A stretch of DNA of 64,000 nucleotides from Peribacillus loiseleuriae (GCF_001183985.1 NZ_LFZW01000001.1:3276059-3340058); one strand, 5' to 3'. Shown: positions 7,744-16,997, counted from the first letter of the stretch. Numbers and translations: made by a program. Notes: generated by a model not told the origin, from the sequence alone.

Positions 7744-9294
7744 TTATAAAGGAATATTCCCATGTTTTTTTAAAGGTCTAGATTCTTTTTTGTTACGCAG
7801 CATCTCTAGAGATTGAAGTAATTTAATCCGTGTTTCTCGGGGATCAATGACATCATCGACCATTCCCTTACTCGCTGCTACATACGGATTCGCGAATTTC
7901 TCGCGATATTCTGTAATTTTCTGTGCGCGCGTCTGCTCTGGGTTATCACTATTTTCAATTTCTTTTGCAAAAATAATATTCGCAGCTCCTTGAGGCCCCA
8001 TGACAGCGATTTCAGCATTTGGCCAGGCAAATACAAGATCTGCACCAATTGATTTACTATTTAATGCTACATAAGCACCCCCATATGCTTTACGGAGAAT
8101 GACCGTCAGCTTTGGAACTGTGGCTTCTGAATAAGCATAAAGGATTTTTGCGCCATGACGAATGATTCCTCCATGCTCCTGCTTAACGCCCGGAAAAAAA
8201 CCAGACACATCTTCAAAGGTAATCAGTGGAATGTTGAACGAATCGCAAAAACGAATAAACCGTGCTGCTTTGTCTGAAGAATCGATATCAAGTCCGCCAG
8301 CCAATACTTTGGGCTGATTGCAGACTAGTCCAACCACTTCACCCTTCATTCTTGCTAATCCTATGACAATATTTTCCGCAAAATCTTTTTGGATTTCCAT
8401 GAATGAATCCGTATCTACGACTTCACCAATTACTTTAGAAACATCATATGGACGTAAAGTATTAAAAGGAATAATTTCTGTAAGTTTTGGTCGGTAATCA
8501 TCTTTTTCATCAGCTGCATAGTGTGGTGGTTTTTCATCATTATTTTGCGGTAAATACATGAGTAGCTGACGCACCATTTCCAATACTTCTTTTTCTGTTT
8601 GAGCTTGAAAATGGGCGTTTCCGCTAATACTAGTATGTACAATTGCACCACCTAGATCTTCTGCACTAATCTTTTCTCCAGTCACCGTTTCAACCACTTT
8701 TGGTCCTGTAATGAACATTTGGCTCGTATCTTTTACCATAAAAATGAAATCGGTTATAGCTGGTGAATAAACTGCTCCCCCAGCACATGGGCCCATCATA
8801 ACCGAGATTTGTGGAATTACACCCGAATAAATCGTATTCCGATAAAAGATCTGTCCATAGCCATCTAGTGAGGCAACCCCCTCTTGAATTCGAGCGCCAC
8901 CGGAGTCATTCAGTCCGACAAACGGCGCACCATTTTTCGCAGCTAGATCCATTACATTTGCTATTTTCTTTGCATGCATTTCTCCGAGCGCACCGCCGAA
9001 CACTGTGAAGTCTTGAGAAAATAAATAAATCGGACGTCCGTTCACTTTTCCATATCCTGTTACAACGCCTTCTCCAAGTCCTTTAGTTTTGTCTAGACCA
9101 AAATCAACACAGCGGTGCTCGATAAATGGATTGAGTTCAACGAAACTCCCTTTGTCAACCAAAAGATGAATTCGTTCTCTTGCAGTTAACTTGCCTTTTT
9201 CATGCTGCTTAATAATTCGCTCATCTCCACCACCAAGCTCTACTTCCCATCGTCGGTCATACAACTTATTGATATGTTCATAAATGTCTGTCAT
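7744..9294 (-). CDS. yqjD: Acyl-CoA (propionyl/methylmalonyl-type) carboxylase beta subunit (YqjD)
   Basis: Carboxyltransferase subunit that moves CO2 from biotin to an acyl-CoA, most likely propionyl-CoA. The crotonase-fold halves are evident: the N-terminal half has GGALGEMHAKKI and GGARIQEGVASL, the C-terminal half FEDVSGFFPG and LRKAYGGAYVALNSK. ATG 9294 follows GGAGGAGG and gives 516 residues; an upstream in-frame extension to 9387 lies inside the epimerase gene and is rejected. It overlaps that gene by 17 bases, so the two are translationally coupled. No biotin carboxylase or biotin carrier gene is in the window. Confidence 0.92.
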   Translation of the reverse strand: MTDIYEHINKLYDRRWEVELGGGDERIIKQHEKGKLTARERIHLLVDKGSFVELNPFIEHRCVDFGLDKTKGLGEGVVTGYGKVNGRPIYLFSQDFTVFGGALGEMHAKKIANVMDLAAKNGAPFVGLNDSGGARIQEGVASLDGYGQIFYRNTIYSGVIPQISVMMGPCAGGAVYSPAITDFIFMVKDTSQMFITGPKVVETVTGEKISAEDLGGAIVHTSISGNAHFQAQTEKEVLEMVRQLLMYLPQNNDEKPPHYAADEKDDYRPKLTEIIPFNTLRPYDVSKVIGEVVDTDSFMEIQKDFAENIVIGLARMKGEVVGLVCNQPKVLAGGLDIDSSDKAARFIRFCDSFNIPLITFEDVSGFFPGVKQEHGGIIRHGAKILYAYSEATVPKLTVILRKAYGGAYVALNSKSIGADLVFAWPNAEIAVMGPQGAANIIFAKEIENSDNPEQTRAQKITEYREKFANPYVAASKGMVDDVIDPRETRIKLLQSLEMLRNKKESRPLKKHGNIPL

Positions 9295-9706
9295 TTTCCT
9301 CCTCCTCGTAATTCTCACACAACTCATAAAGAACGCCGCCACCTGATTTTGGGTGAAGAAAAGCAATCTGAGCGTGATGAGCACCAATTATTGCTGTCTT
9401 ATCAATCATATGTAAGCCAGCATTTTTAATATCTTCAATTCGAGAGGAAATGTTTCCCACATTAAAAGCTATGTGATGAATGCCTTCGCCTCGTTTTTCA
9501 ATAAATCGGGCTATTGGGCTATCCTTAGATAGTGCTTCCAATAATTCCAACTTTGTATTGCCAGCATTTACAAATGCTACCTTGACTCCTTGATTCTCGA
9601 CTATTTCAATTCCTTCCAGCTCCAATTTAAATATATTCGTATACAACGGCAACGCTTCCGCTATCGATGTGACAGCTATACCTATATGGTCAATCTTCTT
9701 TATCAT
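9278..9706 (-). CDS. mce: Methylmalonyl-CoA epimerase
   Basis: VOC-superfamily enzyme interconverting the R and S forms of methylmalonyl-CoA. The 142-residue protein shows paired betaalphabetabetabeta modules with metal ligands in KIDHIGIAV (residue 7 region), GIHHIAFNV (near 75) and LYELCE at the end. It is the first gene of a two-gene operon with the carboxylase beta subunit, matching B. subtilis yqjC-yqjD. Together they suit odd-chain or branched-chain acyl-CoA breakdown, which also links to the bkd operon. The mutase is not in the window. Confidence 0.92.
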   Translation of the reverse strand: MIKKIDHIGIAVTSIAEALPLYTNIFKLELEGIEIVENQGVKVAFVNAGNTKLELLEALSKDSPIARFIEKRGEGIHHIAFNVGNISSRIEDIKNAGLHMIDKTAIIGAHHAQIAFLHPKSGGGVLYELCENYEEEENDRHL

Positions 9707-9891
9707 AAAAAGCCCCCAGTTTACTATTGTTGAATAATGATAATATTCTGTTAATTAAAGCCAATCCTACTAATATTCTTTAAATCGGTTATCAACAATA
9801 TACTCTTGAGATTCTACTATGGACGAGTTAAACTGTATATATACGTATGCTGTAAGGAATTCCAAACTCCTTACAATGAGGAGAGATTAAA

Positions 9892-9990
9892 ATGAAAAAC
9901 AAGAAAACGAGAAAAATCGTTGTTTATTTAATGATTATTTCCATGTTGTTGACAAGCCTACTTTCTGGCATTGCCTTCCTCCTACAATAA
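9892..9990 (+). CDS. Prli42-type stressosome-associated membrane miniprotein
   Basis: 32 residues beginning MKNKKTRKIVVYLMIISMLL and ending AFLLQ. ATG 9892 is preceded by GAGGAGAG. The short basic N-terminus followed by one membrane helix, and the KxRKIVVYLM pattern, match the Prli42 family, which in Listeria anchors the stressosome to the membrane. Such genes are often missed by gene callers. The assignment rests on pattern recognition of a very short protein. Confidence 0.75.
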   Translation: MKNKKTRKIVVYLMIISMLLTSLLSGIAFLLQ

Positions 9991-10115
9991 AAAGAGATCG
10001 CCCAAAAAGGGTTAGCCCCCCACACTTTAATTATCGTTTATTAGATACTCGTCAATAAATGATAATTAATTGATGTGGGGGCTAACCCTTTCGCTTTTTA
10101 AACAATCTCTTTTTT
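9990..10115. repeat. Large hairpin repeat, family B
   Basis: AAAGAGATCGCCC...AAGGGTTAGCCCCCCACA on the left is complementary to TGTGGGGGCTAACCCTT...AATCTCTTTTT on the right, around an AT-rich centre of about 45 bases that includes ATTATC/GATAAT complements. It starts at the stop codon of the Prli42 gene and ends just before the L,D-transpeptidase stop, so it can terminate both. Confidence 0.75.
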
Positions 10116-10134
10116 TGGTGGTGCTTCGCCGTTC

Positions 10135-10644
10135 TCATTTCATTGCTCCTTGCTCTTTAGCCAATGTTGCAAAGTCTTTTGGTGAATGAGTGACAAAAAC
10201 CTTTGTTCCAATTGGTACACGCTCGTATAAATGTTCGATATCGGCTTTTCTCAAACGGACGCACCCATTCGAGATATATTTCCCAACAGAAGCTTGATTA
10301 TTCGTACCATGAAGTCCATAAATTCTCCCATCGGTTCCTAATGCATCAAAGCCAATCCACCTCGTTCCAAGTGGATTTCTAGGATCACCTCCAGGGATGT
10401 TCTTTTTTCGGAAATACGGATTAACAGCCTTCACTTTAACGGTAAATAATCCTTCTGGAGTAAGCTCGTTGCTTCTTCCCGTGCCAGCTGGGTAGACATT
10501 CTGAACTTTATTATCATCAATGAATGCCACCTTGTTGGTTGCTTTATTCACGATGACAAAGGGTTCTCCAACAACAGCTGAAGCGGACATCGGGACAAAG
10601 GGCAACAATATACTTGTAAGGATTAAGGAAAGTAGTATCTTCAT
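10135..10644 (-). CDS. yqjB: Secreted L,D-transpeptidase (YkuD domain), YqjB-like
   Basis: Cell-wall enzyme that cross-links peptidoglycan stem peptides or attaches proteins to them. A signal peptide (MKILLSLILTSILLPFVP, then SASA) leads into the YkuD catalytic domain; the signature is HGTN (about residue 115) followed by SNGCVRLR with the nucleophilic cysteine near residue 131. There is no LysM domain. ATG 10644 follows GGAAGG with 9 bases spacing; the upstream extension to 10665 lacks a site. About 169 residues. It lies immediately downstream of the aromatic-acid exporter gene as in B. subtilis. Confidence 0.88.
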   Translation of the reverse strand: MKILLSLILTSILLPFVPMSASAVVGEPFVIVNKATNKVAFIDDNKVQNVYPAGTGRSNELTPEGLFTVKVKAVNPYFRKKNIPGGDPRNPLGTRWIGFDALGTDGRIYGLHGTNNQASVGKYISNGCVRLRKADIEHLYERVPIGTKVFVTHSPKDFATLAKEQGAMK

Positions 10645-10671
10645 TTGATCAAACCTTCCATTCATTTTCCG

Positions 10672-11664
10672 TTAGTTTTCACCCACCTTCAACTTTTCAT
10701 GCTGTTTTTTTGGTTCTGGTAGACCTTTAAATGAATGCTTAAGTTGCAAATACTGCTCGATTTCCTTCATTAACTGTAATAACGCTGCTCTCGATTCAAA
10801 CTCTTCTCGGGTCACAGGAAGCTCCATTTTTTTAAAAATCTGTTCCATCTCATCAAGTTTTTGTAAATAAATAATCGCGGTATTTTGTGGATGGACGTTG
10901 TTGCTTAGCTCGATGAGAAATTCCCCTAACATCTTGCTTTGCTTTACTTTTGACGGAATATTCGTAGCGAGCAGCAAAATGCGCTCAATAATTTCAAATT
11001 GCTTTTCCCTCATTTTAAAATAATGATAATAGACGTCATCTTCACGCAAAAAATGATTTTCTACATCACGAAATGCTAACGTCTTTGCTTCCGCTAGTAA
11101 TTTTGTTGTCTCAGTAATTTCTTTCCCATCCCATTCACTTTCGTTGGTATGCAAATAATTCACTAACTCCATAAGAATTTTGCTGAAATTCTCCTCAATT
11201 TTTTGCTGGTAATCGATTAATTTATTCTCAAGACTCGGCATATACCAGTTCATCAATAAGGCTGAGCCAATTCCAATTATGATAATTCCTAATTCATTCA
11301 GCCAGAGATCCAGCGTAATATGCTCAGCTGTATATAGATGGAGGATAATAACGCCACTTGTTACGATGCCTTCATTTACTTTCAAGGCAACCGTTGTTGG
11401 TATCAAAAGTAATAAAATAATGCCAATGATAACTGGATTATAGCCAATTAGTTCAAACAGGATGGTGGAATAGACCATCGCAATTAAACAGGCTATGAAT
11501 CGTGAATAGGCGGCCCCAAGAGATTTCTTTTTCGTTACCTTCGTACATAGGATTGTGATAATTCCTGCAGATGGAAAACTATCCAACCCCGCTAATTGTG
11601 CTAGAAAAATGGCAAGCGTCGTGCCAGCTGCCGTTTTCAATGTCCGATATCCAATTTTAAACAT
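10672..11664 (-). CDS. yqjA: Aromatic acid exporter family protein (YqjA-like)
   Basis: Integral membrane protein with about five to six helices in the first 150 residues (TLAIFLAQLAG, IITILCTKV, FIACLIAMVYSTILF, IIGIILLLLIP, LGIIIIGIGSALLM) and a helical cytoplasmic C-terminal domain (about 150-330). This is the ArAE_1 layout. The start is taken at ATG 11664, 7 bases after AGGTGAT; the longer frame to 11721 has no such site. Substrate unproven: aromatic acids by family, though many members are uncharacterised. Confidence 0.8.
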   Translation of the reverse strand: MFKIGYRTLKTAAGTTLAIFLAQLAGLDSFPSAGIITILCTKVTKKKSLGAAYSRFIACLIAMVYSTILFELIGYNPVIIGIILLLLIPTTVALKVNEGIVTSGVIILHLYTAEHITLDLWLNELGIIIIGIGSALLMNWYMPSLENKLIDYQQKIEENFSKILMELVNYLHTNESEWDGKEITETTKLLAEAKTLAFRDVENHFLREDDVYYHYFKMREKQFEIIERILLLATNIPSKVKQSKMLGEFLIELSNNVHPQNTAIIYLQKLDEMEQIFKKMELPVTREEFESRAALLQLMKEIEQYLQLKHSFKGLPEPKKQHEKLKVGEN

Positions 11665-11777
11665 AATGATATCACCTAATTTTCTTATGATAGTACCCAT
11701 CTTACCAACAAATGCAGCCAATTTATAGTGAAAGTGCTATTGACTACCATAATTCTAGTATTCACATTTTTCCGCAA

Positions 11778-11806
11778 AAAAAAGACAACTGCTAGTTGTC
11801 TTTTTT
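11778..11806. terminator. Bidirectional terminator between artM and yqjA
   Basis: AAAAAAGACAACT and AGTTGTCTTTTTT form a perfect hairpin with a 3-base loop and T-runs on both strands. Confidence 0.9.
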
Positions 11807-11810
11807 AGTC

Positions 11811-12533
11811 TTATAAAACTTTTTCCAAAAATTCTTGCGCACGCTGACTTTTCGGGCTTGAAAAGAACTCACTTGGCGGTGCATCTTCGACGAGGTTTCC
11901 TCCATCAAGGAAAAGAATTCGGTCAGCTACTTCACGCGCGAAGCCCATTTCATGTGTGACAATGACCATCGTCATTCCTGTATGAACAAGATCTTTCATA
12001 ACAGCTAACACTTCTTTAACCATTTCTGGATCGAGTGCAGAAGTAGGCTCATCAAACAGCATAACATCAGGGTTCATTGCAAGTGCTCTAGCAATTGCAA
12101 CACGCTGTTTTTGCCCCCCAGATAATTTATTAGGATACTGCTTTTCTTTATCTGCTAGGCCCACTTTTTTTAGTAGTTCCCGTCCTTGTTTTTGTGCCTC
12201 TTGTTTGGAAAGACCTTTCACCTTCATCGGTGCATAGGTTAAATTATCCAGAACTGTTTTATGTGGGAACAAATGAAAATGTTGAAACACCATTCCAACA
12301 TTTTCCCGGACTTTCATGATGTTTGCTTTCTTATCGGTAATATCCGTTTCTTTTATCCAAATTCGCCCAGAAGTTGGCTGTTCGAGTAAATTCAAACAGC
12401 GAAGAAATGTGGATTTCCCTGACCCTGAAGGACCAATAACTGCGACTACTTCGCCTTCTTTAATACTTGTGTTGATTCCTTTAAGGACGTCCAGTTTTCC
12501 ATAACTTTTGTGGAGGTTGTCTACTTTAATCAC
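11811..12533 (-). CDS. artM: Polar/basic amino acid ABC transporter ATP-binding protein
   Basis: 240-residue ABC ATPase of the polar amino acid uptake class. Walker [10 protein letters not shown] is near residue 33, the Q-loop in [13 protein letters not shown], signature [15 protein letters not shown] near 134, Walker [15 protein letters not shown] near 156 and the switch histidine in VTHEMGFA. Its GTG start at 12533 overlaps the last codons of artQ by 8 bases, so translation is coupled. Last gene of artP-artQ-artM and followed by a strong terminator. Arginine uptake is known for the B. subtilis homologues; the substrate here is inferred. Confidence 0.93.
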   Translation of the reverse strand: MIKVDNLHKSYGKLDVLKGINTSIKEGEVVAVIGPSGSGKSTFLRCLNLLEQPTSGRIWIKETDITDKKANIMKVRENVGMVFQHFHLFPHKTVLDNLTYAPMKVKGLSKQEAQKQGRELLKKVGLADKEKQYPNKLSGGQKQRVAIARALAMNPDVMLFDEPTSALDPEMVKEVLAVMKDLVHTGMTMVIVTHEMGFAREVADRILFLDGGNLVEDAPPSEFFSSPKSQRAQEFLEKVL

Positions 12534-13185
12534 TGCGTTTCATTCTCCCTTCAACCAATTTGCCAATCACAGTTAAAATCATGACCATCACATAATATAT
12601 CAACCCAGCAAATAAAATCGGCTCGAAAAATTTATATGTTTCGCCACCGACAATATAAGAACGGCGCATGATATCTGCTAGTCCAATAGTTGTGACAATT
12701 GCTGATTCTTTTGTTAACGTAATAAATTCGTTCATTAAGGCTGGTAAAATATTTTTGAACGCCTGAGGCAGAATAATGCTTAACATCATACTCGAATAGG
12801 GAACACCTAGCGCAAGTGCCGCCTCTCTTTGTCCCTTATCAACAGCATTAATTCCACCGCGAATCACTTCTGAAATATAAGCAGCTGAATTTAAACCGAA
12901 TGACAAGAAAGCTGCTTCAAAAGCATCAATTTGTACGCCGAACAATTGTGGAGATCCAAAATAAATTAACATAAGCTGGAGCACAAGCGGTGTGCCGCGG
13001 AAAATAGAAGTATAAAAGTCCGCAATCCATTTCAATGGCTTCATGCGGCTAATTTTCATTAACGACAACACGATTCCCAAAACAATCCCGATTACCGCTG
13101 CTACAGCAACGACTTTTAACGTCATAGGAATTCCCTCTAAAATATAAGGTAGGGAGGGCATAATTCTTTCAAAATCCAAGTTCAA
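12526..13185 (-). CDS. artQ: Polar/basic amino acid ABC transporter permease
   Basis: Inner-membrane permease with about five helices and the EAA loop [20 protein letters not shown] near residue 150, which contacts the ATPase. Start choice is uncertain: GAGAGG is immediately followed by ATG 13194 (spacing 0) and then by TTG 13185 at a spacing of 9, giving [17 protein letters not shown] prefer TTG. Longer in-frame starts up to 13248 would overlap the artP-artQ stem-loop. Middle gene of the art operon. Confidence 0.9.
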   Translation of the reverse strand: MNLDFERIMPSLPYILEGIPMTLKVVAVAAVIGIVLGIVLSLMKISRMKPLKWIADFYTSIFRGTPLVLQLMLIYFGSPQLFGVQIDAFEAAFLSFGLNSAAYISEVIRGGINAVDKGQREAALALGVPYSSMMLSIILPQAFKNILPALMNEFITLTKESAIVTTIGLADIMRRSYIVGGETYKFFEPILFAGLIYYVMVMILTVIGKLVEGRMKRSD

Positions 13186-13226
13186 ACCATTCATCCTCTC
13201 TTTGATCATTAAACAGGAAAGCGCGG

Positions 13227-13267
13227 AAAAACGTTCAAAAGAGAACACGCACCCTTCTGAACGTTTT
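13227..13267 (-). terminator. Stem-loop between artP and artQ
   Basis: AAAACGTTCA at 13227-13236 pairs with TGAACGTTTT at 13258-13267. Lying just after the binding-protein gene in an operon, it probably acts as a partial terminator or protects the artP message so that more binding protein than permease is made. That role is inferred. Confidence 0.65.
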
Positions 13268-13273
13268 CTTCAA

Positions 13274-14098
13274 TTATTTAGCTGTTTCGCCACTAAACCA
13301 TTTTAATATAAGTTTTTCCATTTCACCGTTTTCCATCATTTTTTTCAGTTCAGTATTAAATTTTTCAGTTAGTTCACTATCTTTTTGGAAAGCAATCGCT
13401 GAACCTGCTTCTTCTGTTTTTGTTTTTCCGTCAATCACATACCCAGCAAGATCTGAATTGTCAGCTAAATAGCCTTTTGCGACTGTATCTTCAATAATGG
13501 CTGCATCAAAACGGCCAGCTTTAATTTCTTGCACGATATCTGGAATTCGATTACGGTTTTCAATCGTAAGGTCTATGCCGTCTTTTTTAAGATCCTTGGC
13601 AATTCCTTCTTGGATGGACGCTAATTGAACACCTACTGTAGCACCATTCAGATCTTTAACATCTTTGATTTCCCCATCTGCTTTCGTTACAATCATATGG
13701 TTCGATTTGTAATAAATATCACTGAAATCCACTGTTTTTTTACGATCTGCAGTAGGAGACATCCCCGAAAGAACAAAATCTACTGTACCGTTTTCTAAAG
13801 AAGGCACAAGTCCATTAAAGTCGATATCCTTCACTTTGAATTCATAGCCAAGTTTTTCAGTAATAGCTCTAGCCACATCTATATCAAAGCCAATGATATC
13901 ATCACTCTTTGCCGTCTCAACATATTCAAATGGCGGATAATCCGCTGATGTTCCCATCATTAATACTTTTTTTCCATCACCATTTGCTGATTCTTTATTG
14001 CTTGCTGAATCATCATTATTGGATGTGCCACATGCGGCTAAAATGCCGATCATCATAATCATGGCAAACATAAGCATAAGTTGTTTACTATTCTTCAT
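13274..14098 (-). CDS. artP: Polar/basic amino acid ABC transporter substrate-binding lipoprotein
   Basis: Extracellular lipoprotein that captures the amino acid for ArtQM. A basic N-terminus and hydrophobic stretch end at the lipobox ILAACG, with the modified cysteine near residue 23. The mature part is a type II periplasmic-binding fold of the SBP_bac_3 family, with ADYPPFEYVE, GFDIDVARAI and DFVLSGMSPTADRK. ATG 14098 follows GGAGGAG; the extension to 14143 is rejected. 274 residues. AT-rich DNA upstream holds two possible ARG boxes. Confidence 0.92.
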   Translation of the reverse strand: MKNSKQLMLMFAMIMMIGILAACGTSNNDDSASNKESANGDGKKVLMMGTSADYPPFEYVETAKSDDIIGFDIDVARAITEKLGYEFKVKDIDFNGLVPSLENGTVDFVLSGMSPTADRKKTVDFSDIYYKSNHMIVTKADGEIKDVKDLNGATVGVQLASIQEGIAKDLKKDGIDLTIENRNRIPDIVQEIKAGRFDAAIIEDTVAKGYLADNSDLAGYVIDGKTKTEEAGSAIAFQKDSELTEKFNTELKKMMENGEMEKLILKWFSGETAK

Positions 14099-14180
14099 TC
14101 TATACTCCTCCGATACCATCATGAATTGACTTTTCCCTATCAAGATTTAATACATTCATTATAGGAAAATATTATTATAT

Positions 14181-14232
14181 CTTTTAATATTCATACACTT
14201 TAATGTATTTTAACACATTTTTATATTTATGC
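14181..14232 (-). promoter_or_regulatory. Possible tandem ARG boxes upstream of artP
   Basis: On the minus strand AGTGTATGAATATTAAAAG (14181-14199) and GCATAAATATAAAAATG (14216-14232) resemble the ArgR/AhrC box CATGAATAAAAATTCAAG as I remember it. An argR gene is at 56288. AT-rich DNA makes chance matches likely. Confidence 0.35.
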
Positions 14233-14490
14233 AATAGCATTTATAATAATAGATCTGATCAAAATCTGATGAATGATTTTACTAATCCCTTCTTTGTTAT
14301 TTCAATATGTATTATCTCTCTTACATTCATATTCAATACAAAAAACTAGAAAAGCCTCTCCCTATACACTGAAATACTATTGCATGTTTGGATGCTTTGT
14401 ATTGCGAATATGTTTGGATATTAAAAATTTCGCTATACGAAATTTTTTACGTGAAAGTGTTCGAGACCTGTGGTAGAATTTATAAAGAGA

Positions 14491-14525
14491 TGACCAATTG
14501 GTCAATTCAAAAACCAATCGGTTTA
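14491..14525 (+). promoter_or_regulatory. Paired palindromic operator of the TetR regulator
   Basis: TGACCAATTGGTCA (14491-14504) is a perfect 14-base palindrome. Twenty bases further, AAACCAATCGGTTT repeats the ACCAAT-GGT pattern. They lie directly upstream of the tetR ribosome site, so autoregulation is likely. Confidence 0.65.
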
Positions 14526-14537
14526 TGGAGGTTCGGG

Positions 14538-15410
14538 ATGAACGAAAAGAAACGAAAAATATTAATCGCTGCTATGAAACTTTTTTCGAAAACAAGCTTC
14601 CACCAAACGTCCATGCAGCAAATTGCTGATGTATGCGGAGTCTCAAAAGGAAGCTTATATACCCATTTCAAATCGAAAGAAGAACTCTTATCCGATATTT
14701 TTTCGTATTATTATCAAATGCTAGGCCAGCAAATGGCTGCAGCAGAAACGAACGTTGATTCAGTCGAGGAAGCCTTTATCCGGGAAATTGCTATTCGCCT
14801 CCGTCATTATTGCGAATTTCACGAGTTTTTCCAAATGCAAATGAATGAGGTTAGAGGGCTTGAGGACCCATCACTCAATCAATTCGTGCATCAAGAACAT
14901 ACCAAACTACTCCGGAAAACAGAAAAAGGAATCGTGTCGGTTTTTGGGAAAGATGCAGCAGCGTATGCGACAGATTTAACGGCTACGCTAAAAGGCATGT
15001 TGATTACCTACGTGCGCGGCATTGTTGAAGAGGGAAAAACGTGTGACCCTAATGAACTTGCTCGTTTTCTGTTTTTACAGCTTAACGCAATCGTACGCAC
15101 ATTCATTGAGGAAAAACCTAATCCGTTTTTTATGACTCCTCCTTTGCAAGCACAGCCACAAGAAACCACTCATCCTCTTTACATCGTTCGGAAAATGAAA
15201 GAAACGATTGCCTCATTAAATATGCAAGCAGAAGATATTATTTTTGAATCTGTGGAAATTCTGGAAAAGGAACTGTTAGAAATAAAACCGCGTGTAGCGG
15301 TTTTATCAGGAATGATCCACAATTTAAAAGAAAACAGCGGTCTTGTGGAACTTGCGTCTGAATTGGAAAAAACGATTAAACAAATGCCGATCACTACACT
15401 TATTAAATAA
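14538..15410 (+). CDS. TetR/AcrR-family transcriptional regulator with long C-terminal extension
   Basis: The N-terminal HTH spans residues 1-55: NEKKRKILIAAMKLFSKTSFHQTSMQ and ADVCGVSKGSLYTHFKSKEEL. ATG 14538 follows GGAGG; the open frame reaching back to 14388 covers the operator and is rejected. TetR proteins are usually near 200 residues; this one has 290, with about 90 extra C-terminal residues predicted as coiled helices (KMKETIASLN, EILEKELLEIK, LASELEKTIKQ). It is followed by an MFS efflux gene 370 bases downstream, the probable target. The inducer is unknown. Confidence 0.88.
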   Translation: MNEKKRKILIAAMKLFSKTSFHQTSMQQIADVCGVSKGSLYTHFKSKEELLSDIFSYYYQMLGQQMAAAETNVDSVEEAFIREIAIRLRHYCEFHEFFQMQMNEVRGLEDPSLNQFVHQEHTKLLRKTEKGIVSVFGKDAAAYATDLTATLKGMLITYVRGIVEEGKTCDPNELARFLFLQLNAIVRTFIEEKPNPFFMTPPLQAQPQETTHPLYIVRKMKETIASLNMQAEDIIFESVEILEKELLEIKPRVAVLSGMIHNLKENSGLVELASELEKTIKQMPITTLIK

Positions 15411-15749
15411 AGTGAAACTAACCATCAGTGGGGGAAATCTCGCTAATGGTGTCCCGTTCGTCGTGTCTCTAAATCGTAAGCTGCCGCTTCGATAAAGCGA
15501 CATGACGAACTAAGGTTCAATGAATCACACCAATCGGGGATTTTGCTATAAGTAACGTCTACTACGTTGCTTACGTCCCATGATAGTCCGACAAGCATAA
15601 GCTTTGTAATACTCCGGGGCGTAGTTTGATAACCTCAGACGGGCTAGGAGCCGCAGCTAGATTAGGCTGTTTATCCCCCACCTATTTTTTCTTCATTCTC
15701 TAAATAAAAATTGAAGTGGCGTATTACAGCCTGGTAAACCAGGATAAAA
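15407..15749 (+). repeat. Composite repeat, family A, with extra hairpins
   Basis: Begins ATAAAGTGAAAC at the tetR stop codon and ends TTACAGCCTGGTAAACC then AGGATAAA, the family A ends. Between them lie additional stems: GTTCGTCGTGTC pairing with GACATGACGAAC (about 15448-15512), and AAGTAACG pairing with CGTTGCTT (about 15550-15573). At 343 bases it is the longest family A copy in the window. It fills the tetR-MFS gap and holds no gene. Confidence 0.7.
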
Positions 15750-15779
15750 TTAGAACGTATAAAGAAAGCGGGTTAATAA

Positions 15780-16997
15780 ATGTCAAGAAAAAAATTACAA
15801 CAGTTCCCCCTTCTCATATTAATGGCCAATATGTTTATCGTCATGACCGGGATAGGGCTCGTTATTCCAATCATGCCAACGATTATTCATGATTTTGGAG
15901 CTGGTGGGAAAACCTTTGGCTTTTTGATTGCTACTTTTGCTTTGGCACAATTTATCTTTTCACCGATTGCCGGGGATTTGTCTGACCGATTTGGTAGAAA
16001 GAAAATCATTGTGTTCGGTTTAATTCTTTTTTCATTATCACAATTTATCTTTGCTTTTTCTCAACAACTCGTACTGCTTTTTATTTCACGGGCGATTGGC
16101 GGGATCGGTGCAGCCTTTTTAATTCCATCCATGATGGCCTTTGTAGCAGATATTACAACTACAGAAAACCGTGCTAAAGGAATGGGGCGTCTCGGAGCTT
16201 CGATGTCACTAGGATTTGTTGTCGGACCTGGTATTGGGGGCTTTTTAGCGGCTTTTGGAGTGAAAGCGCCATTTTACATTGCGGGAGCTGTTGCCGCTAT
16301 TGCCGTCATTTTGTCCCTCTTTTTCTTGAAAGAACCAGCCCGTTCAACCAAATCTGAACAACCAGCAAAACGAACTTCATTGATCAATCAATTAGCTGTT
16401 TCCGTAAAAAAACCGTATTTCATCCTTCTACTCATGATGTTTACTCTTTCATTCGGTTTGTCGAATTATCAGTCAACCATCAGTTTGTTTACAGATGTGA
16501 AGTTTGGGTTCAGTCCATTTGATATATCAATGTTAATGGTCGTTGGCGGTTTAATTGGAGTCATCGTTCAAGCGTTTGTTCTCGATCGAGTGCTTAATCG
16601 ATTTGGTGAAGTACGCGTTATGAATTCGATGCTTGTCGTGACGGCGATTTCCTTAATCAGTCTTTTGTTTGCAACTGGTTTTGTCTCTGTATTATTTGTA
16701 TCCACCTTTTTCTTTATCGCGACATCCTTGATTCGGCCCGCCATCAATACGACCATATCAAAAATGGCTGGAAGCGAACAAGGTTTTGCAGCTGGTATGA
16801 ATAATGCATATATGAGTATCGGCAACATGGTCGGCCCTGCACTCGCTGGCGCATTATTTGATGTAGACATGGGTCTGCCGTATATATTTGGCGCAGCCAT
16901 TATCTTCGTAACATTGCTTATTTGCATCAAATGGGCAAGTGGCGAGAAAAAGAAGCAACAGGTAACAACAGCAAATCATACAGGCTCAACTAGATAA
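15780..16997 (+). CDS. MFS multidrug-type efflux transporter (DHA1 family)
   Basis: 405-residue antiporter with twelve predicted membrane helices. Motif A GDLSDRFGRKKI lies between helices 2 and 3 near residue 65; motif C-like GPGIGGFLAA near 155 is typical of 12-helix drug exporters such as Bmr, NorA and TetA. A ribosome site (AAAGCGGG) precedes ATG 15780 weakly. The upstream TetR gene is its likely regulator. In B. subtilis the multidrug gene bmr also lies near bkd and brxB, but with a MerR-type regulator, so orthology is not claimed. Drugs exported are unknown. Confidence 0.88.
   Translation: MSRKKLQQFPLLILMANMFIVMTGIGLVIPIMPTIIHDFGAGGKTFGFLIATFALAQFIFSPIAGDLSDRFGRKKIIVFGLILFSLSQFIFAFSQQLVLLFISRAIGGIGAAFLIPSMMAFVADITTTENRAKGMGRLGASMSLGFVVGPGIGGFLAAFGVKAPFYIAGAVAAIAVILSLFFLKEPARSTKSEQPAKRTSLINQLAVSVKKPYFILLLMMFTLSFGLSNYQSTISLFTDVKFGFSPFDISMLMVVGGLIGVIVQAFVLDRVLNRFGEVRVMNSMLVVTAISLISLLFATGFVSVLFVSTFFFIATSLIRPAINTTISKMAGSEQGFAAGMNNAYMSIGNMVGPALAGALFDVDMGLPYIFGAAIIFVTLLICIKWASGEKKKQQVTTANHTGSTR

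Noticed and set aside
15407-15749. tRNA-like or structured RNA gene between tetR and the MFS gene
   Set aside because: There are several stems but no tRNA consensus blocks; both ends match family A repeats, so a repeat is the simpler reading.
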